From NCBI GenBank assembly GCA_028274465.1, contig CM051456.1, positions 86,538,753 through 86,602,752 on the forward strand: DNA of 64,000 nucleotides. Direction: 5' to 3'. The position numbers and the translations under genes were made by a program. Numbering within the stretch: the first letter of the stretch is position 1; the number at the start of each line of letters is the position of its first letter. The DNA comes from Plantago ovata. Its lineage: Eukaryota > Streptophyta > Magnoliopsida > Lamiales > Plantaginaceae. The notes under the pieces were generated by a model, which was not told the DNA's origin, ran no database searches, and saw only the letters and a program-made list of their open reading frames with translations. Positions 12,259 through 24,748 of this stretch are shown piece by piece.

Positions 12259-12497
12259 GTTATCTCATCCCAAACCTCTCTAACTGAAAAAAACACCCTT
12301 TCAGGCGTGAAATACAGGGGGAACTTAATCAAGCATAGTGTTGCTGATTATAAGTCCCAAGTTTGGTGGAGAACAAGGTTTCGTTCTCTAGTTAGGTTGG
12401 AAACGAAGCAAGTGTTTGTGTGATTTACTTTACTGCATTTAGTTTACAGCAAAGCATATCTATCTGAACACTGTCACTCTGCTCACTTGCTGAAACT

Positions 12498-12963
12498 ATC
12501 ACTTACTGATAAAGCACTTATTGTATAAAGACTTCCGCTCTCTGAATTTAAGTATCAGTAAAACTCGTTGCTGAAAAGTATCTAGTACTTGCTGAGAAAG
12601 TTAAGTATCAGCAAACTCATTACTGAAAAGTAATAAGCACTTGCTGAGAAAGTTTTTAAACGATGAAAGTTTGAAAAGACTATTCACCCCCCCCCCTCTA
12701 GTCTTTTCTTGTTGTTTAAGGGGACCAACAATCACTTACTGATAAAGCACTTATTGTACAAAGACTTCCGCTCTCTGAATTTAAGTATCAGTAACACTCG
12801 TTACTGAAAAGTAACTAGTACTTGCTGAGAAAGTTAAGTATCAGCAAAACTCATTACTGAAAAGTAATAAGCCCTTGCTGAGAAAGTTTTTAAACGACGA
12901 AAGTTTGAAAAGACTATTCACCCCCCCCCTCTAGTTTTTTTTTGTTGTTTAAAGGGACCAACA
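12498..12963 (+). repeat. Tandem duplication of the last 233 bp of the A LTR
   Basis: Units 12498-12730 and 12731-12963 are each 233 bases. Both start ATCACTTACTGATAAAGC and end GGACCAACA, with a few substitutions and a different C-tract length. The second unit starts exactly after the LTR terminus. Confidence 0.85.
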
Positions 12964-13363
12964 ATTACCAAGATCCAAGCCCTTTCTGCGACGAGATAAG
13001 AAGTCATCAAGATAAGATCGAGAGAGGTTCCCTACCTTCAAGAGCTATGATGGAACAAGTTGTCCAAAAGACTACTTGGTAAGATTTGGCAGCAAGATGG
13101 ATGCATATGGGCATGATTCAAAAACAAAGGCATTACTCTTCCCGGCTAATCTCTCAGGGGAAGCCATGAAATGGTGGTGGCGCCTTCCTCATCACTCCAT
13201 CAAATCTTACAGAGAGCTGTGCCAGGAGTTCTCTAGGAGATTCGAGAAGGTCATGAACACCAAAAGAAGGGTAAGATACTTGGCCAAAATCGTCCAAAAA
13301 CATAATGAAGACTTGAGGGATTTCATCAACCGGTTCCATGAGGAAGCCCTCCAAGTAGAGGAC
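12964..13363 (+). pseudogene. Tat/Ogre-like Gypsy gag fragment
   Basis: An open stretch from about 13050 to 13363 reads DYLVRFGSKMDAYG, then MKWWWRLPHHSIKSY, then LRDFINRFHEEALQVED. This pattern (loss of small residues, W-rich core, SI.S..EL, LR..I.RF..E.L.V) is that of the gag domain of Tat/Ogre-lineage Gypsy elements. It is cut at both sides, by element A on the left and by element E on the right. Upstream codons to 12964 contain a stop. This is the oldest layer visible here. Confidence 0.7.
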
Positions 13364-14710
13364 TGATGAACATATTTTTGACGCGTTCATCTTGTCTATT
13401 TTACCTTCTTTTGCTGTATTTTTACTTAGTTTTTTGTTAGTTTTGTAGAATAGTGTCACGTTTTGTGTTTTTTGTATTTTTAGGCACTTAGGTACGAAAC
13501 GGTATTGTTTTTAGCTAAAAACGAGCATTATTTATGGAATATGGCCCCGTTGAAGTTCCTTGACCTCCGTGTCTTTGTTCGTGAGTGTCCGAGCCCCAAT
13601 AAGTGTTGAGCAGGACGAGTCCAAGGCATTTGAAGGCCGTTCGTGAGCAAAGGATTGAGTTTCCAAGTGAAAATATGCCCCCACAGAGCAAGTGGTCCGC
13701 TTCCACAAGCCAAGCTGTCCGCCTGGGAACACAGAATTTCTAGAGAGTTGCCCAGAAGCCAAGCGGTCCGCTTGGCGTCGGTTACAGAATCAGATTTTGT
13801 CCTTTAAACTCAATTTTTCAGTTACATTTTGACATTTAGACTTTAGCATTCGAATTTTGGAGAGCTTCTGGCCCCAATTTTTACCCTAGAACTCAGATTT
13901 ACATTGTAATTCACATTTGGATTGAATATTTGGTCATAGGATTGCATGATATTTTCATCTACGGAGAGGTTTTTCATCAATTCGTCCGAATAGTGACAGC
14001 TTTGGTGGTAACTTGTATCAATCTCTTGTCTAGTAGTTTGATCAAATGTCTTCCTGTAACAATTCATATAAAATGATGTTTACGTTATTGAATATGAGTA
14101 GCTAAATCCTTTGTGTTGGTGGTAGAATGTAGGATATGCATGTTTGGATTATGTTTATGCTTACATGAGATTGTGATTCAGTCTTGCTGCAAATTGCTTC
14201 ATATGATTCATAGTTGCCTATAAAACATATTCGAATTAGAGAATCGTGAAAATCTCTTGGTCAAGGAAGCTATAGGATTGTATGTTTGTGATTTGCAGCA
14301 TGCTTGATAAATGGTGTTACAAGCACCTCTAAAGTATTGATAGTGATCTTTTATGATGTGTGTCTTGAAAGTTACATAGACGGTTGCTTAGCAGACTTAG
14401 TCGAAGATTTTACGCACTGAACTTGTGAGCATATTCGTAATCCGTACATGTTAATTCTCTTTCTACCACCAACCGTTTTCTATCTTTGATTACAAAGAAA
14501 TTCGATTCTAGTTTGTTGTGGTCTAAAACCATTTTAAAAAACTACTTTGAACTCGTTGACAGAAATAGCATACAAAAACCTCAAACAAAGCCACGCTAGG
14601 TCCCGAGAGAACGACACACGGGGACAACTTGCCATTGCACTCTGATTTATGTAGTGATAAGTGTTCTTTGGCTTTTAAACAAATTTAATTGGTGAGAAAA
14701 CGACTCATCA
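13364..14710 (+). repeat. 5' LTR of E
   Basis: It starts TGATGAACAT and ends ACTCATCA (1347 bp). It is collinear with the H LTR with many substitutions. One intact dyad (13759-13775, centre GTC) and at least two degraded ones (about 13689 and 13711) remain. Confidence 0.85.
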
Positions 14711-14713
14711 ATT

Positions 14714-14731
14714 TGGCGCCACTGCCAGGGA
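14714..14731 (+). other. Primer-binding site of E
   Basis: TGGCGCCACTGCCAGGGA follows the LTR by 3 bases and is a decayed tRNA-Asp-type site. Confidence 0.75.
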
Positions 14732-14863
14732 ATTAACTCCTTTGGTTGGTGTTTTTTGTTTTGGTTGTTCAACCAACATCTCTTCTTTGTCTCATTTCTA
14801 TTTTTTGTTTCTTTGTGCTTAGAATATTCACTATTCTCTGTTTCAGGTAAGTGTATTCCTAGG

Positions 14864-15997
14864 ACCCGTACGGTCAGAACTAACGTTGAACCTCTTGTTG
14901 ACGAGATCGATAGGTTGTTTCATTGGAGAAGGAGGAATTTGAATCTTCAGTTTGAGGAGGTAGCATCTAGAGCTTCCACTTCCAGAATTCGGGAGGAATC
15001 TCACTCCGATCTCTTGGAACCAATTCTTGAATCAGTTTATCTAGGAGGTGAAATGGTGGAACAGCCCATTCGAACTCTTACCAAGCCTACGGTTGGGGCG
15101 AGAGGACCAGCAATTGTCCTCGATCAATAATGCCACAAGGAATCTGGAAATTAAGAACCACCATGTTCCAACAACTTCCCAAGTTCTATGGGATGGAAAA
15201 TGAGGATGTGATTGGGTTCTTGAACGAGTTCGAGAATTTCATTCTCCATCTTAGGCGACCAGGGGCTGGTGTGAGTGATGATGACCTTCGAATGAACGTA
15301 TTTTCTATGGGTCTTGGTGATAGAACGAAGGCTCGGCTTAGTACTTTGGAGGCCGGGTCTTTGACAACATGGCAACTTTGTTTTGATAAGTTCATGGAAT
15401 GGTACTACCCCGATTCCAAGACGATGGCTATGAAGAGCCAAATTAGCACCTTTGAGCAGCTATATGATGAAGCTTTTCATGAGGCTTTGGATAGGTTCAG
15501 AGGATTGCAACATCGGTGCCCACATCATGGGTTCAATAAAGGTCAACTTCTCCAATTCTTTTACAATGGTTTACATCCTGAGATTCAATCTCAAGTGGAT
15601 AGTATATGTCGAGGTAGTATGGGAGAGTTGACGCCTACTCAAGCTCAGCTGAAATTGGACACCATGCACCGGAACTCTCAAAACCGGAATGTGAGGTCTC
15701 GTGTGCTTCGAAAGGAGCCAAGGGGTGAGGCCAAGGTAGTTGTGGAACAAGATGCGTTCGATGGGTTCGCCCATGAAGTGAAGCAAGCATTGAGGCAAAG
15801 TATTCCTATTCCTTCCACGGAAGTGTGTGGTGTGTGCACGAACTATGGGCACCCGACCTATTTATGCCGTTCTGAATTCGCTAGAGAGCAATTTGTTAAG
15901 AACGATGTCCGTCAAGAAGTGTATGCTGCTGTCGATGGGGAGCAAAGTGTTGAAGACGTGAATTATGGCCAGGGGTATGGCAATGTGAGGCCACAAA
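14864..15997 (+). pseudogene. Athila-like gag of E, N-terminal part
   Basis: Collinear with H gag from the PRTRT start region to beyond the zinc knuckle (CGVCTNYGHPTYLC near 15829). The codon matching the H start Met is ATT, so the start is lost. A frameshift lies near 15122-15130. It is interrupted by D1 at 15998; 15993-15997 is the left ACAAA target copy. The remainder is at 31345-31826. Confidence 0.8.
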
Positions 15998-17026
15998 TGA
16001 TAGTATGTATGTCCTAGAGACAATCTTTATTAAGGGCAAATGTACTATTACACGGTCAACGTAATATATTATATGTTTGTTTATCCATATTTATGTTTAC
16101 ATACATATTTATATATTACATCAGGCATACAACATGTCATATCTTTATCTGGTTGGTCTATATAGATATCAAACATGTCCCCTGTGGATAGATGACTGAT
16201 CACATAATTAATGGGAACTATGTGAATTATTATCTGTCCCAAATTCTCCCTAGTCGAAGCTCATCTCGGATGTAGGGGTCTGAATGAGGCAATTGAGACT
16301 AGTATGCGTGGAGGTTATACAAGTTAGAGCAGGTGTGAGATCCCACGACCACGGATCGTTAGACGAATCCATGATGTTCCCATAACTGTGCATAGTTGTT
16401 CGAGGAGAATTCCGAACAATGGAAGAAGCCACCTATTAATAAGCCGAAGGGGTAGCCGACTAGGCATTTCCAGCAGACTCGTGCAACTCTAGTTAGTCTT
16501 CTTTCTGCGTGAACTTGCCTCGTAGGATACTCCCATCGATGTATATTCTACACTGAAGTGTCTATGGGAATCGGAGTTGTCGAAGTGATGCCATTCGTCC
16601 TTTGACTCCCAGGACTTTATCATCACATTTGTTGCCCCATGTCTTTTGAAAGAATCCAATGCCCGCTCTAAATAAGCAGCCTGCTACGGCCCTTCTAGGA
16701 TCATGGCTACATTACAAATGTGGATGATAAGTGTTCCTGTGAGGATCCATCTCTCCTGTGTAACATTGGAGAGAACTGCTCAAGTCGTTCATAGTTGTGT
16801 TGGTAAAACCGCTGGCCAGCGTATGGATATATTTATTGATGGTCATAAGATATATCGCATTAACCAAGCATCTCACTGAAGACACCATGAGTGTATTATT
16901 GGGATAGACACTTCATCGATCCTAGATGCAATCGAGCCAGTCAGATGAAAGGACCTTACCATCACCGCATCGAGTGCCACAGGCTTCAACAACGAAGGGG
17001 TAGCTTTGAGAAACCTCTCAAACGTC

Positions 17027-19108
17027 TGATAGTGTATATGTCCTAGAGACAGTCCTTATTAACGACATATATGCCCTTATAGAAGGCATATATGTACTAT
17101 TACACAGGTCAACGTAATATAATATATGTTTGTTGTTTTACTATTGAGTATCGCTTTCATATTTATATTACACCAGGCATGCAGCATGTCATATCTCTAT
17201 TTCTGTCTGTATTCATATTAAACATGTCCCCTCGGATAGATGACCGATCACACAAATAGTGGGAGCTATGTGTGTTATCATCTATCCCAAACTCTCCCTA
17301 GTCGAGTTTCATCTCGGATGTAGGGGTCTGAATGAACCAGATGAGACTAGTATGCGTGGAGGTTATACTTATTGGAGCAAGTGTGAGCCGATCCCACGGC
17401 CACGGAACGGATTGTTGGACAATCATGAAACGTTCCCATAACTGCGCATAGTTGTTCGGAGAATGATTATCGAACAATGGAAGTACCCACCAGACACTCC
17501 CATCGATGTATACTCTATACCGAAGTGTCTATGGGAACCGGTAAGTTGTCGAAGTGATGCCAGTCGTCCTTTGGACTTACAGGACTTTATCATCACATTT
17601 GTTGCCCCATATCCTTGGTGGACCCGTCGATGTCAGCTCTGAATAAGCAGTTGACCTAAGACACCATCCAGGATTATGGCTACATACAAATGGGGATGAT
17701 AAGTGTTTCTGTGAAGGATTCATCTCTCATGTGTAGCACAGGAGAGTACTGCTCATAGTCTTCATAGTTTTGTTAGTAAAGTCACTGGCCAGTGCATCGA
17801 TATATTATGATGGTCATAAGTATATCTTAGTAACCAAGCAACTCCCTGAGACGCCCGTGGATGCATTATTGGGATAGACACATCATCGATCCTAGATGCA
17901 TTCGAGTCAGTCAGATGAAGGGACGTTACCATCGCCGCGTTGAGCACAACAGACTTCGCAACGAAAGGGTTTGCTTTGAGAAACCTCTCAAACGTACTCA
18001 TGTATTAATATTGCAAATGGAACCGTCTAGGAATTCCATTTTGCCTAGTCTAGGACTTGCTTAATACAATGAGGCCCTATAGGTCACACTATGTGGTGAT
18101 TCAGCTTATCAGAATATCCTTGAAGATGGAATCGCAATTAATTTGGAATTAATTGTGATTGATGGATTATAATTGATTTGGAATTAATTATAATATTTGG
18201 TGGCTCAATTAATGATTTGGAATTATTAATTGAATTGGCTAATTAATTGTATTTTATGTAAATACAATTAAAGATTATATTTTAGAAATATAATAGAGGT
18301 TTGATTTGAATGGATATGTTAATGTAGAATTAACATATGCACATGGGAAAAATCTATTTGGAGTTTGAATTGCCTTAGAACTATAAATGGGTCCCAAAAT
18401 CGGGACCCACCTATCTCCCATAAGACACGCGCGTGCGCGAGCTGAGTAGGGGAAGGAGTTCGACTCCTTCCTCTACTAGAAGTCCAATGGATAATCTAGA
18501 TTTTCCTGATTAAGTTTTAATTTAATTGGGAATGAATCTAGACTTGAAATTGGTTTTCTAGTGCGATAAGAATTAGATTGTTATTCCTTTATGAAGTCTA
18601 ATTGCTTATGCTTTAGGTTTCTATTGACTACAATATAAGTAAGTCATTAGAGAGCTTTTTCAGTATCGAATTCTTAGAGAATTATTCTACCCAGTTTTCT
18701 TAGAGAAAATAAAAAGCTCTCCCCTACCTCTATATAGCCCCACGCACGCGCCACCCTCACCGTAGGAAAACCGCCGCCCCGTCTTCTTGGTCGCACAAAG
18801 AATATCCTAGCATTCTTCCGATAGGCTGTTCATCCGTGGATACCATGGTTGAGGTTCTAGGAGCTGGAAATTAACTCTTATTGTCTTGCAGATAATCAGA
18901 GTATTGCAGATATCTTCGACTTCAACGAAGGAGAAGATACACCGGATTATTACGAAGACTTGGAAGCTGCTTTGGAAGTAAGGTTAGTCTTCTAATTGAC
19001 ATGTTTAAATATATACGGCATATACATAATCAATTAACATGTATGTTAAGAAAAATTTTGAAATTCCGCTGCGTACCCTAGGGGTAACTCTGACCGTATT
19101 TTCTTGCA
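17027..19108 (+). repeat. 5' LTR of D2
   Basis: It starts TGATAGTGTATATG and ends CTTGCA. A hairpin CATATATGCC/GGCATATATG lies near its start (about 17069-17098). Three AT-rich hairpins with TGG loops lie at 18136-18154, 18170-18190 and 18206-18232. No reading frame of interest was found. Confidence 0.9.
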
Positions 19109-19109
19109 G

Positions 19110-19121
19110 TGGTATCAGAGC
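19110..19121 (+). other. Primer-binding site of D2 (tRNA-iMet)
   Basis: TGGTATCAGAGC starts 2 bases after the 5' LTR, the standard plant initiator tRNA-Met complement. Confidence 0.9.
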
Positions 19122-20515
19122 CAGGTTAATTGATTACGTATATACGTATATATGTTGTATGCTTTTGTAGTTTATGTGGATGCAATTGATTCTATGATTA
19201 ATTCGATTTTCAAAAGTTTTGTTTTTTATATAAATTTAGAAATTATAATTTAGAAAAAAAAATTAAACTAGCAGGCACGGTAGGGGACGGGACTTGGTCC
19301 CGTCCCGTATTTTAATATATATATATTTTTTCGGGTTGGACCCAAAATCGAATTTTTGAAAATTTTGAGGATTGAATTTTATATTTGGAATATAAATATG
19401 ATTTAATTGTGATTGTTTTTAACTAGGGTTAAATTTAATTTGTATAAAGTTAAAGGGATTATTTGTAATTTATCAATTTATTGTTTATTGCAAATTAGTC
19501 CTTCTACTTTTGAATTTTAGATTTAACACCTCCATGGTTTAAAAAAATTACAATTAAGTCCTTCGGGTTTTCGAAAATTGCTACTTGGTCTATAGAATTT
19601 TCGATTTTTCAATCCTGTCCAAATTTTCAATTATTTCATAGAGTTTATAAGTATGGGATTTTATAATTTTCATAATGAAATTATGAAGCCATTTGGCATC
19701 CACATAGGCTACTACTTGTTTTGTTTGCTCGATATGCTATTGTTTGACAATGCATGTTTAAATACCAAGTATTTTACTTTCCGTTCGATCGCTATGCATG
19801 CGAGAGTAGGCGGCGCCCTCTTATATGTCGGACCGCATATTTTATGTATGGGTAGGCGGCACCCATTATGTGCCTGACCGCGTTTAGAACTAGAATGGAT
19901 AGGCGGCATCCATTACGTGTAGACCGCTCATGCATGATGGGTAGGCGGCGCCCTTATTTGTTTGTAGATGACTGATAACAACCCTCAAGCGACAAGCCCC
20001 AACCAATATAAGTACAGAAACATATATATGTATGTATTTCTGAGATGCTTTCCATAGGGTGCTTTAATTCTGAACTTTCATTGCGTTTTCTTGTATTGGC
20101 GACCTCGTCTTACAGACTCGCAGTGATCGTCAGGTTAGAGTAAGCCTATGGTTATGAATTACTACATATTGTATCTAGCGACCTCGATAGGTACAATATG
20201 TAGAGCATCGGGTTAAATTAGATTTAACAACCAAGAGTTGCGTGACGCAATTGGATAGTCCTACCGGTCATATTATGCTATGCGACCAGCCCCCGTTGGA
20301 GTATAGCATAGTATGGATTTGGATCTTGGCCACTACGGTAACTTGTTGGACATTACCCGTATGTTTGTTTTGGGGGCAAGCATATGTGAAAATAGTGGGA
20401 GCTAAACAGCTAAAGGACCTTGTTGTTTAGTTATGTTGACTGTGTATTAGAAGTAATATTTCAATAGTTGATTTATTATTTTCGTTCTATATTATTTCTC
20501 CTTAGGAAATTAGAA
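19122..20515 (+). other. Long 5' leader of D2
   Basis: About 1.4 kb between primer site and gag without a credible ORF. It holds a perfect 10-bp stem hairpin at 19284-19306 (GGGACGGGAC, loop TTG) and a four-unit repeat at 19802-19955. The remainder is AT-rich and shows nothing else I can name. Signals for packaging or translation may lie here; that is inference from position. Confidence 0.6.
19802..19955 (+). repeat. Four-unit hairpin repeat with constant AGGCGGC loop
   Basis: Units at 19802-19820, 19848-19866, 19894-19914 and 19937-19955 share the loop AGGCGGC. Stems are ATGGGT/ACCCAT in unit 2, AATGGAT/ATCCATT in unit 3 and GGGT/GCCC in unit 4. The first three units are each followed by GACCGC, whose CCGC can pair with the GCGG of the loop. 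Confidence 0.75.
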
Positions 20516-23500
20516 ATGGCGAGTATCTCGCTCCGTGCTGTCTTAGAGAAGCAAATTTTGACCGGACCAAACTTCCTAGATTGGATCATGAATATACGTT
20601 TGGTGATGAGGTACGAAAAGATTGAGTACGTCTTGGACGAGGTCATTCCCGTGTGCCCCGAAAATCAGACTGTCGATCTGGTTGCTGCTTGGAATCAAGC
20701 CAACAAGGCAAAGTCTGATAAGCATCTTGAGGATGCTAGATCCGCGCAGTGTATTATGCTGGCGGCAATGAGCACTGAGCTGTAGAGGCAACATGCTTTC
20801 ATGTTGGCGTATGAGATGCTGAAGCATCTTGAGTCGCTCTTTAAGACGACAGTTAGAAGTGTTGAATTTGATTTGATCAAAGAGATACACAGATGCAAGC
20901 TCAATGAAGGAGGGAACATGTCTGAACATGTTCTCAAAATGATTGGTCTCTTTGAAAAGCTTTCCGATGCCGGTGTTAAGCTAGAGAACAAGATCATGGT
21001 GATCTTTGTCCTTCAATCATTGCCGAGTTCGTATTCAAAGTTCATCATTAACTACACGATGAATGCGAAGGACGTAACACTGCCCGAACTCCATAATCTG
21101 CTGAAGACATATGATCAAACTCTTCCTAAGAAGGAAAAGTCGATCATGTTTGTTGGGCAACCGTCTAACCCAAACCCGAGAAACAAAGGTGCTAAGGGTA
21201 AGGGAAAGTCGGGAGCCAAGGCTAACACTTCGAGTGATAAGCCTAAGCGTCTGAACCAGAAAAGGAAGTTCAGGAGAAGCAAAACGGTACGCACAGATGA
21301 ATGTCTTTTCGTAAGCAGAAAGGACATTGGAAGAAAGATTGCCCTAAGCTGAGGGAAGATCAAGCTAAGAAGCCACCGGCTTCTAGCTCAGGTATGTTTG
21401 TTATTGAAATGAACATGACTACTTTTGACTCCAATGGTTGGGTATTAGATACAGCCTGTGCCTCACACATTTGTAATAATGTGCAGGGGCTAATTGATCA
21501 CAGGCTAGTCAAGCAAGGTGAAATCGACTTGCATGTTGGGAACGGCAATCCAGTTGAAGCCAAACGCGTTGGACGCTGCAAGATAGGTTTACCTTCGGGA
21601 CAATGTTTAGAACTTGATAATGTTTACTTTGTTCCATCCATTGTCAGAAATATTATTTCCATTCCATTGTTAGACAATATGGGTTTTTCCCTTCGATTTG
21701 CGAATAATACTTGTTATTTTTCATTAAATGACCAGTATTATGGAAAGGCTCGCTTAGTGAATGGTTTATATATTTTGCAAAGTAGTCTACCTTTATTTCA
21801 AATACATAACAAACAACCGTCTTCAAGTAGGAAGAATAATCCATCTTATCTATGGCATTGTCGGCTAGGCCATATCAATGAAACACGGATTCAAAGACTA
21901 AAGAAGTTGGACTACTTAGAACCATTTGATTTTGAATCATATGGTACATGCGAATCATGTGTTAAGGGTAAGATGACGAACAAACCTTTTGTTGGACAAG
22001 GTGTTCGTGCCACTCGCTGCTTAGAGCTCATACATACCGATGTATGTGGACCTTTTAAAGTCCATGCGCGTGGGGGTTATCCTTACTTCGTTACCTTTAC
22101 TGACGATTTCTCAAGGTATGGATATATTTATCTTATGAAGAATAAATCCGAGACCTTTGGGAAATTCAAGGAGTTTAGGAATGAGGTCGAGAATGAATTG
22201 AACCTTAGGATAGTCACTCTTCGATCAGATCGAGGAGGTGAATACCTTAGTGAAGAATTTATCGACTACTTGAAGGAAAATGGAATTCAATCGCAATGAA
22301 CTCCTCCTGGAACACCACAGTTAAATGGTGTGTCTGAGGGAAGGAATCGAACCCTGTTAGACATGGTGAGATCCATGATTGGATTCTCAACTCTTCCAAA
22401 ATATCTGTGGGGATATGCACTACAAACTGCAATCTACATTCTGAACCGTGTACCATCTAAATCAGTGGAGAAAACTCCTTATGAGTTATGGAAGGGAAAG
22501 AAGCCCTCACTGGGCTATCTTAGACCTCGGGGCTGTCCTGCGATAGTCAAACTGATGCTCACTGATAAGTTAGATGCCAAGGGTGTCAAAGTATATTTCA
22601 TAGGCTATCCTCGTCAGACGAGAGGCTATGAATTCTATCATGCTGAAGATCACAAGGTGATAGTATCTAGAAACGTCAAGTTTCTAGAAGCAGAATACCT
22701 CGAAGAAGAGAGGTTAGATGACATGATAGAACTTGAAGAAATTTAAGACTTTGACATGCGCGAACATGAGTTCTCTAAATCTTCTGATTTGGACTCAAGT
22801 TCAGTGGGAGCTTTCGAAGCAGACAAGGGTGATGATATGACACTTGCTAGGCATGTCATAGTCAGTGGGAGTCCTGTGATTAGATCAATAGTTGAAACCA
22901 CACCAACAGAACCCGTTGTCAACCAACCTGTGCAACAAGTTGCACAAGAGCAGCCTCCCGCAAGGGAACAGGGTCGCGGGGCGCAACCAGCTACATCAGT
23001 GCCCACTGATAATGTTCGTGTTACACGAAGCCAGAAAAGAAAAGCACCAGAACCAGTCGAGCTCCGTAGGTCGAAGAGGATCCTAAAAGGACCTCAGAAG
23101 CAAAGCCTTATGATAGAAGACATCAGTGAACTTGACGTCCGCTTATCAGATCGGGAAGATCCCGAGACCTACAAAGAGGCAATAATTGATATTGACTCAA
23201 ACAAATGGCAAGAGGCCATGGAATTGGAAATGGACTCAATGTACCAGAACCAAGTTTGGAACTTGGTAGACTTGCCCCAAGGGGTTAGACCTATTGGGTG
23301 CAAATGGGTCTTTAAACGAAAGACAGATGCCGATGGCAAGGTACAAACGCACAAGGCTAGACTTGTGGCGAAAGGCTACACGCAAAGGTATGGCATCGAT
23401 TACGATGAAACCTTTTCACCAGTAGCAAAATTGAAGTCCATTCGAATTCTACTTGCGATAGCTGCCTACTATGATTATGAGATCTGGCAGATGGATGTAA

Positions 23501-24734
23501 AGACTGCCTTCCTCAATGGCAACCTTGAGGAAGAGGTCTATATGGTACAGCCGGAAGGTTTTATCAGTAAAACCAGGCCAACTGCTGTATGCAAATTACA
23601 AAGATCCATCTATGGGCTAAAGCAAGCGTCTAGGAGCTGGAATATCCGCTTTGATGAAGCTGTCAAATCATTTGACTTCATCAGAAGCAAGGAAGATCCC
23701 TGTGTCTACGCTAGACACAGCGACAAGGGAGTCGTTTTCATGATCATCTATGTTGATGACATTTTGATCATGGGAAACAATGTCTCTATGTTAGAAGAGA
23801 CTAAAGTTTGGTTATCAAGTATCTTCTCAATGAAGGACTTGGGTGAAGCGAACTACATCCTAGGGATCAAGATCTATAGAGATAGATCCAAGAGGATGTT
23901 AGGATTGACACAGTCCACCTACATCGACAAAATACTGAAGCGTTATAAGATGGACGACTCAAAGAGAGGCTTTCTCCCACCTAGGCATGGGATTGTCTTA
24001 TCAGTTAAGGATGGTCCTAAAACTGATGAAGAAAGAAATGCAATGAGTCGTGTGCCCTATGCTTCGGAAGTAGGGTCTATAATGTATGCAATGAATTGCA
24101 CAAGGCCCGATGTGGCATACGCGCTTAGTGTCACTTGTCGACACCAACAGAATCCAGGAGTACCTCACTGGACTGCTGTAAAGAACATTCTTAAGTACCT
24201 TCGACGGACTAAAGAGATGTTCTTGGTGTTTGGTGGAGAACCATAATTAAAGATGTCTGGTTATGTCGACGCTGGATTTGAATCAGATCCTGATGCTTTA
24301 AGTCACAGACAGGATACGTATTCATATTGAACGGAGGAGCTATCTGTTGGAAGAGTTCTAAGCAAGCCACGGTTGCTGACTCATCCACATAAGCCGAGTA
24401 CATTGCTGCATCAGAAACATCGAAAGAAGTTGTCTGGATTTCAGAGTTCTTGAAGGAATTGAGGGTTGTTCCTGCTCCTAGTCCAATAACGATTTATTGT
24501 GACACTACGGGCGCCGTCGCTCAAGCTAGGGAGCCTAGATCTACAAACAAGAACAATCATTCACTTAGAAAATATCACGTTATACGTGAGATTATTGATA
24601 GAGGAGAAGTTAGTATAGAACGTGTCTCTACCACGGACAACGTGGCAGATCCTTTCACCAAGGTCTTATCAGTGGAAGTCCACTTAAGACATTATGCTAA
24701 TCTGGGTATTAGGCATAAAGGTGACTGGCTCTAG
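20516..24734 (+). pseudogene. Copia gag-pol polyprotein of D2 (several stops and frameshifts)
   Basis: The start is set at MASISLRAVLEKQ (20516), just inside the leader. Gag has a TAG at 20783 and a frameshift near 21300 within the zinc-knuckle region (KGHWKKDCP remains). The protease reads DTACASH near 21448; the usual third residue Gly is Ala, a likely inactivating change. Integrase follows with LWHCRLGH (about 21850), HTDVCGPF, RSDRGGEY (about 22225), a TGA at 22298 and the Glu-bearing [12 protein letters not shown] lies at 22744. Reverse transcriptase shows MDVKTAFLNG (about 23493) and intact YVDD (23749-23760). RNase H has stops at about 24244 and 24391 and a frameshift between; its last part ends at 24734. 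It cannot be active without help from another copy. Confidence 0.9.
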
Positions 24735-24736
24735 TC

Positions 24737-24748
24737 CAAGTGGGAGAT
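24737..24748 (+). other. Polypurine tract of D2
   Basis: CAAGTGGGAGAT lies directly before the 3' LTR at 24749, right after the stop of pol. This form is common in plant Copia elements. Confidence 0.8.

Larger units (their letters stand above)
1..12963 (+). mobile_element. SIRE-like Ty1/Copia element, copy A (3' part, with nested H)
   Basis: This is the 3' portion of a large Copia element whose 5' part lies outside the window. Seen here, in order: an envelope-like reading frame full of stops, a polypurine tract and a 3' LTR. The same ORF and LTR occur in copy B at 32316-62539, where they follow a Copia gag-pol, which is the reason for the assignment. An extra ORF after pol is typical of the SIRE/Maximus lineage. 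The LTR is interrupted by element H at 5110-12258. The target duplication cannot be checked because the left end is missing. Confidence 0.8.
4223..12963 (+). repeat. 3' LTR of element A, interrupted by H
   Basis: The LTR begins TGTTAGG and ends GGACCAACA. It consists of 4223-5109 and 12264-12963, separated by element H and its repeated GTTAT. Compared with the B LTR it lacks about 75 bases that in B hold the TATA box (42031-42037), and about 130 bases near 12405. It has a C-tract at about 12688 that is shared by all copies. The last 233 bases are duplicated in tandem. Confidence 0.85.

Noticed and set aside
17861-18064. Short ORFs in the D LTRs, repeated at 25586-25789
   Set aside because: They occur only because the LTR is repeated; D1 does not keep the frame.
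18421-18441. CG alternating stretch (also about 26145) as a possible Z-DNA or gene promoter
   Set aside because: Short and part of the D LTR in all copies; no gene follows.
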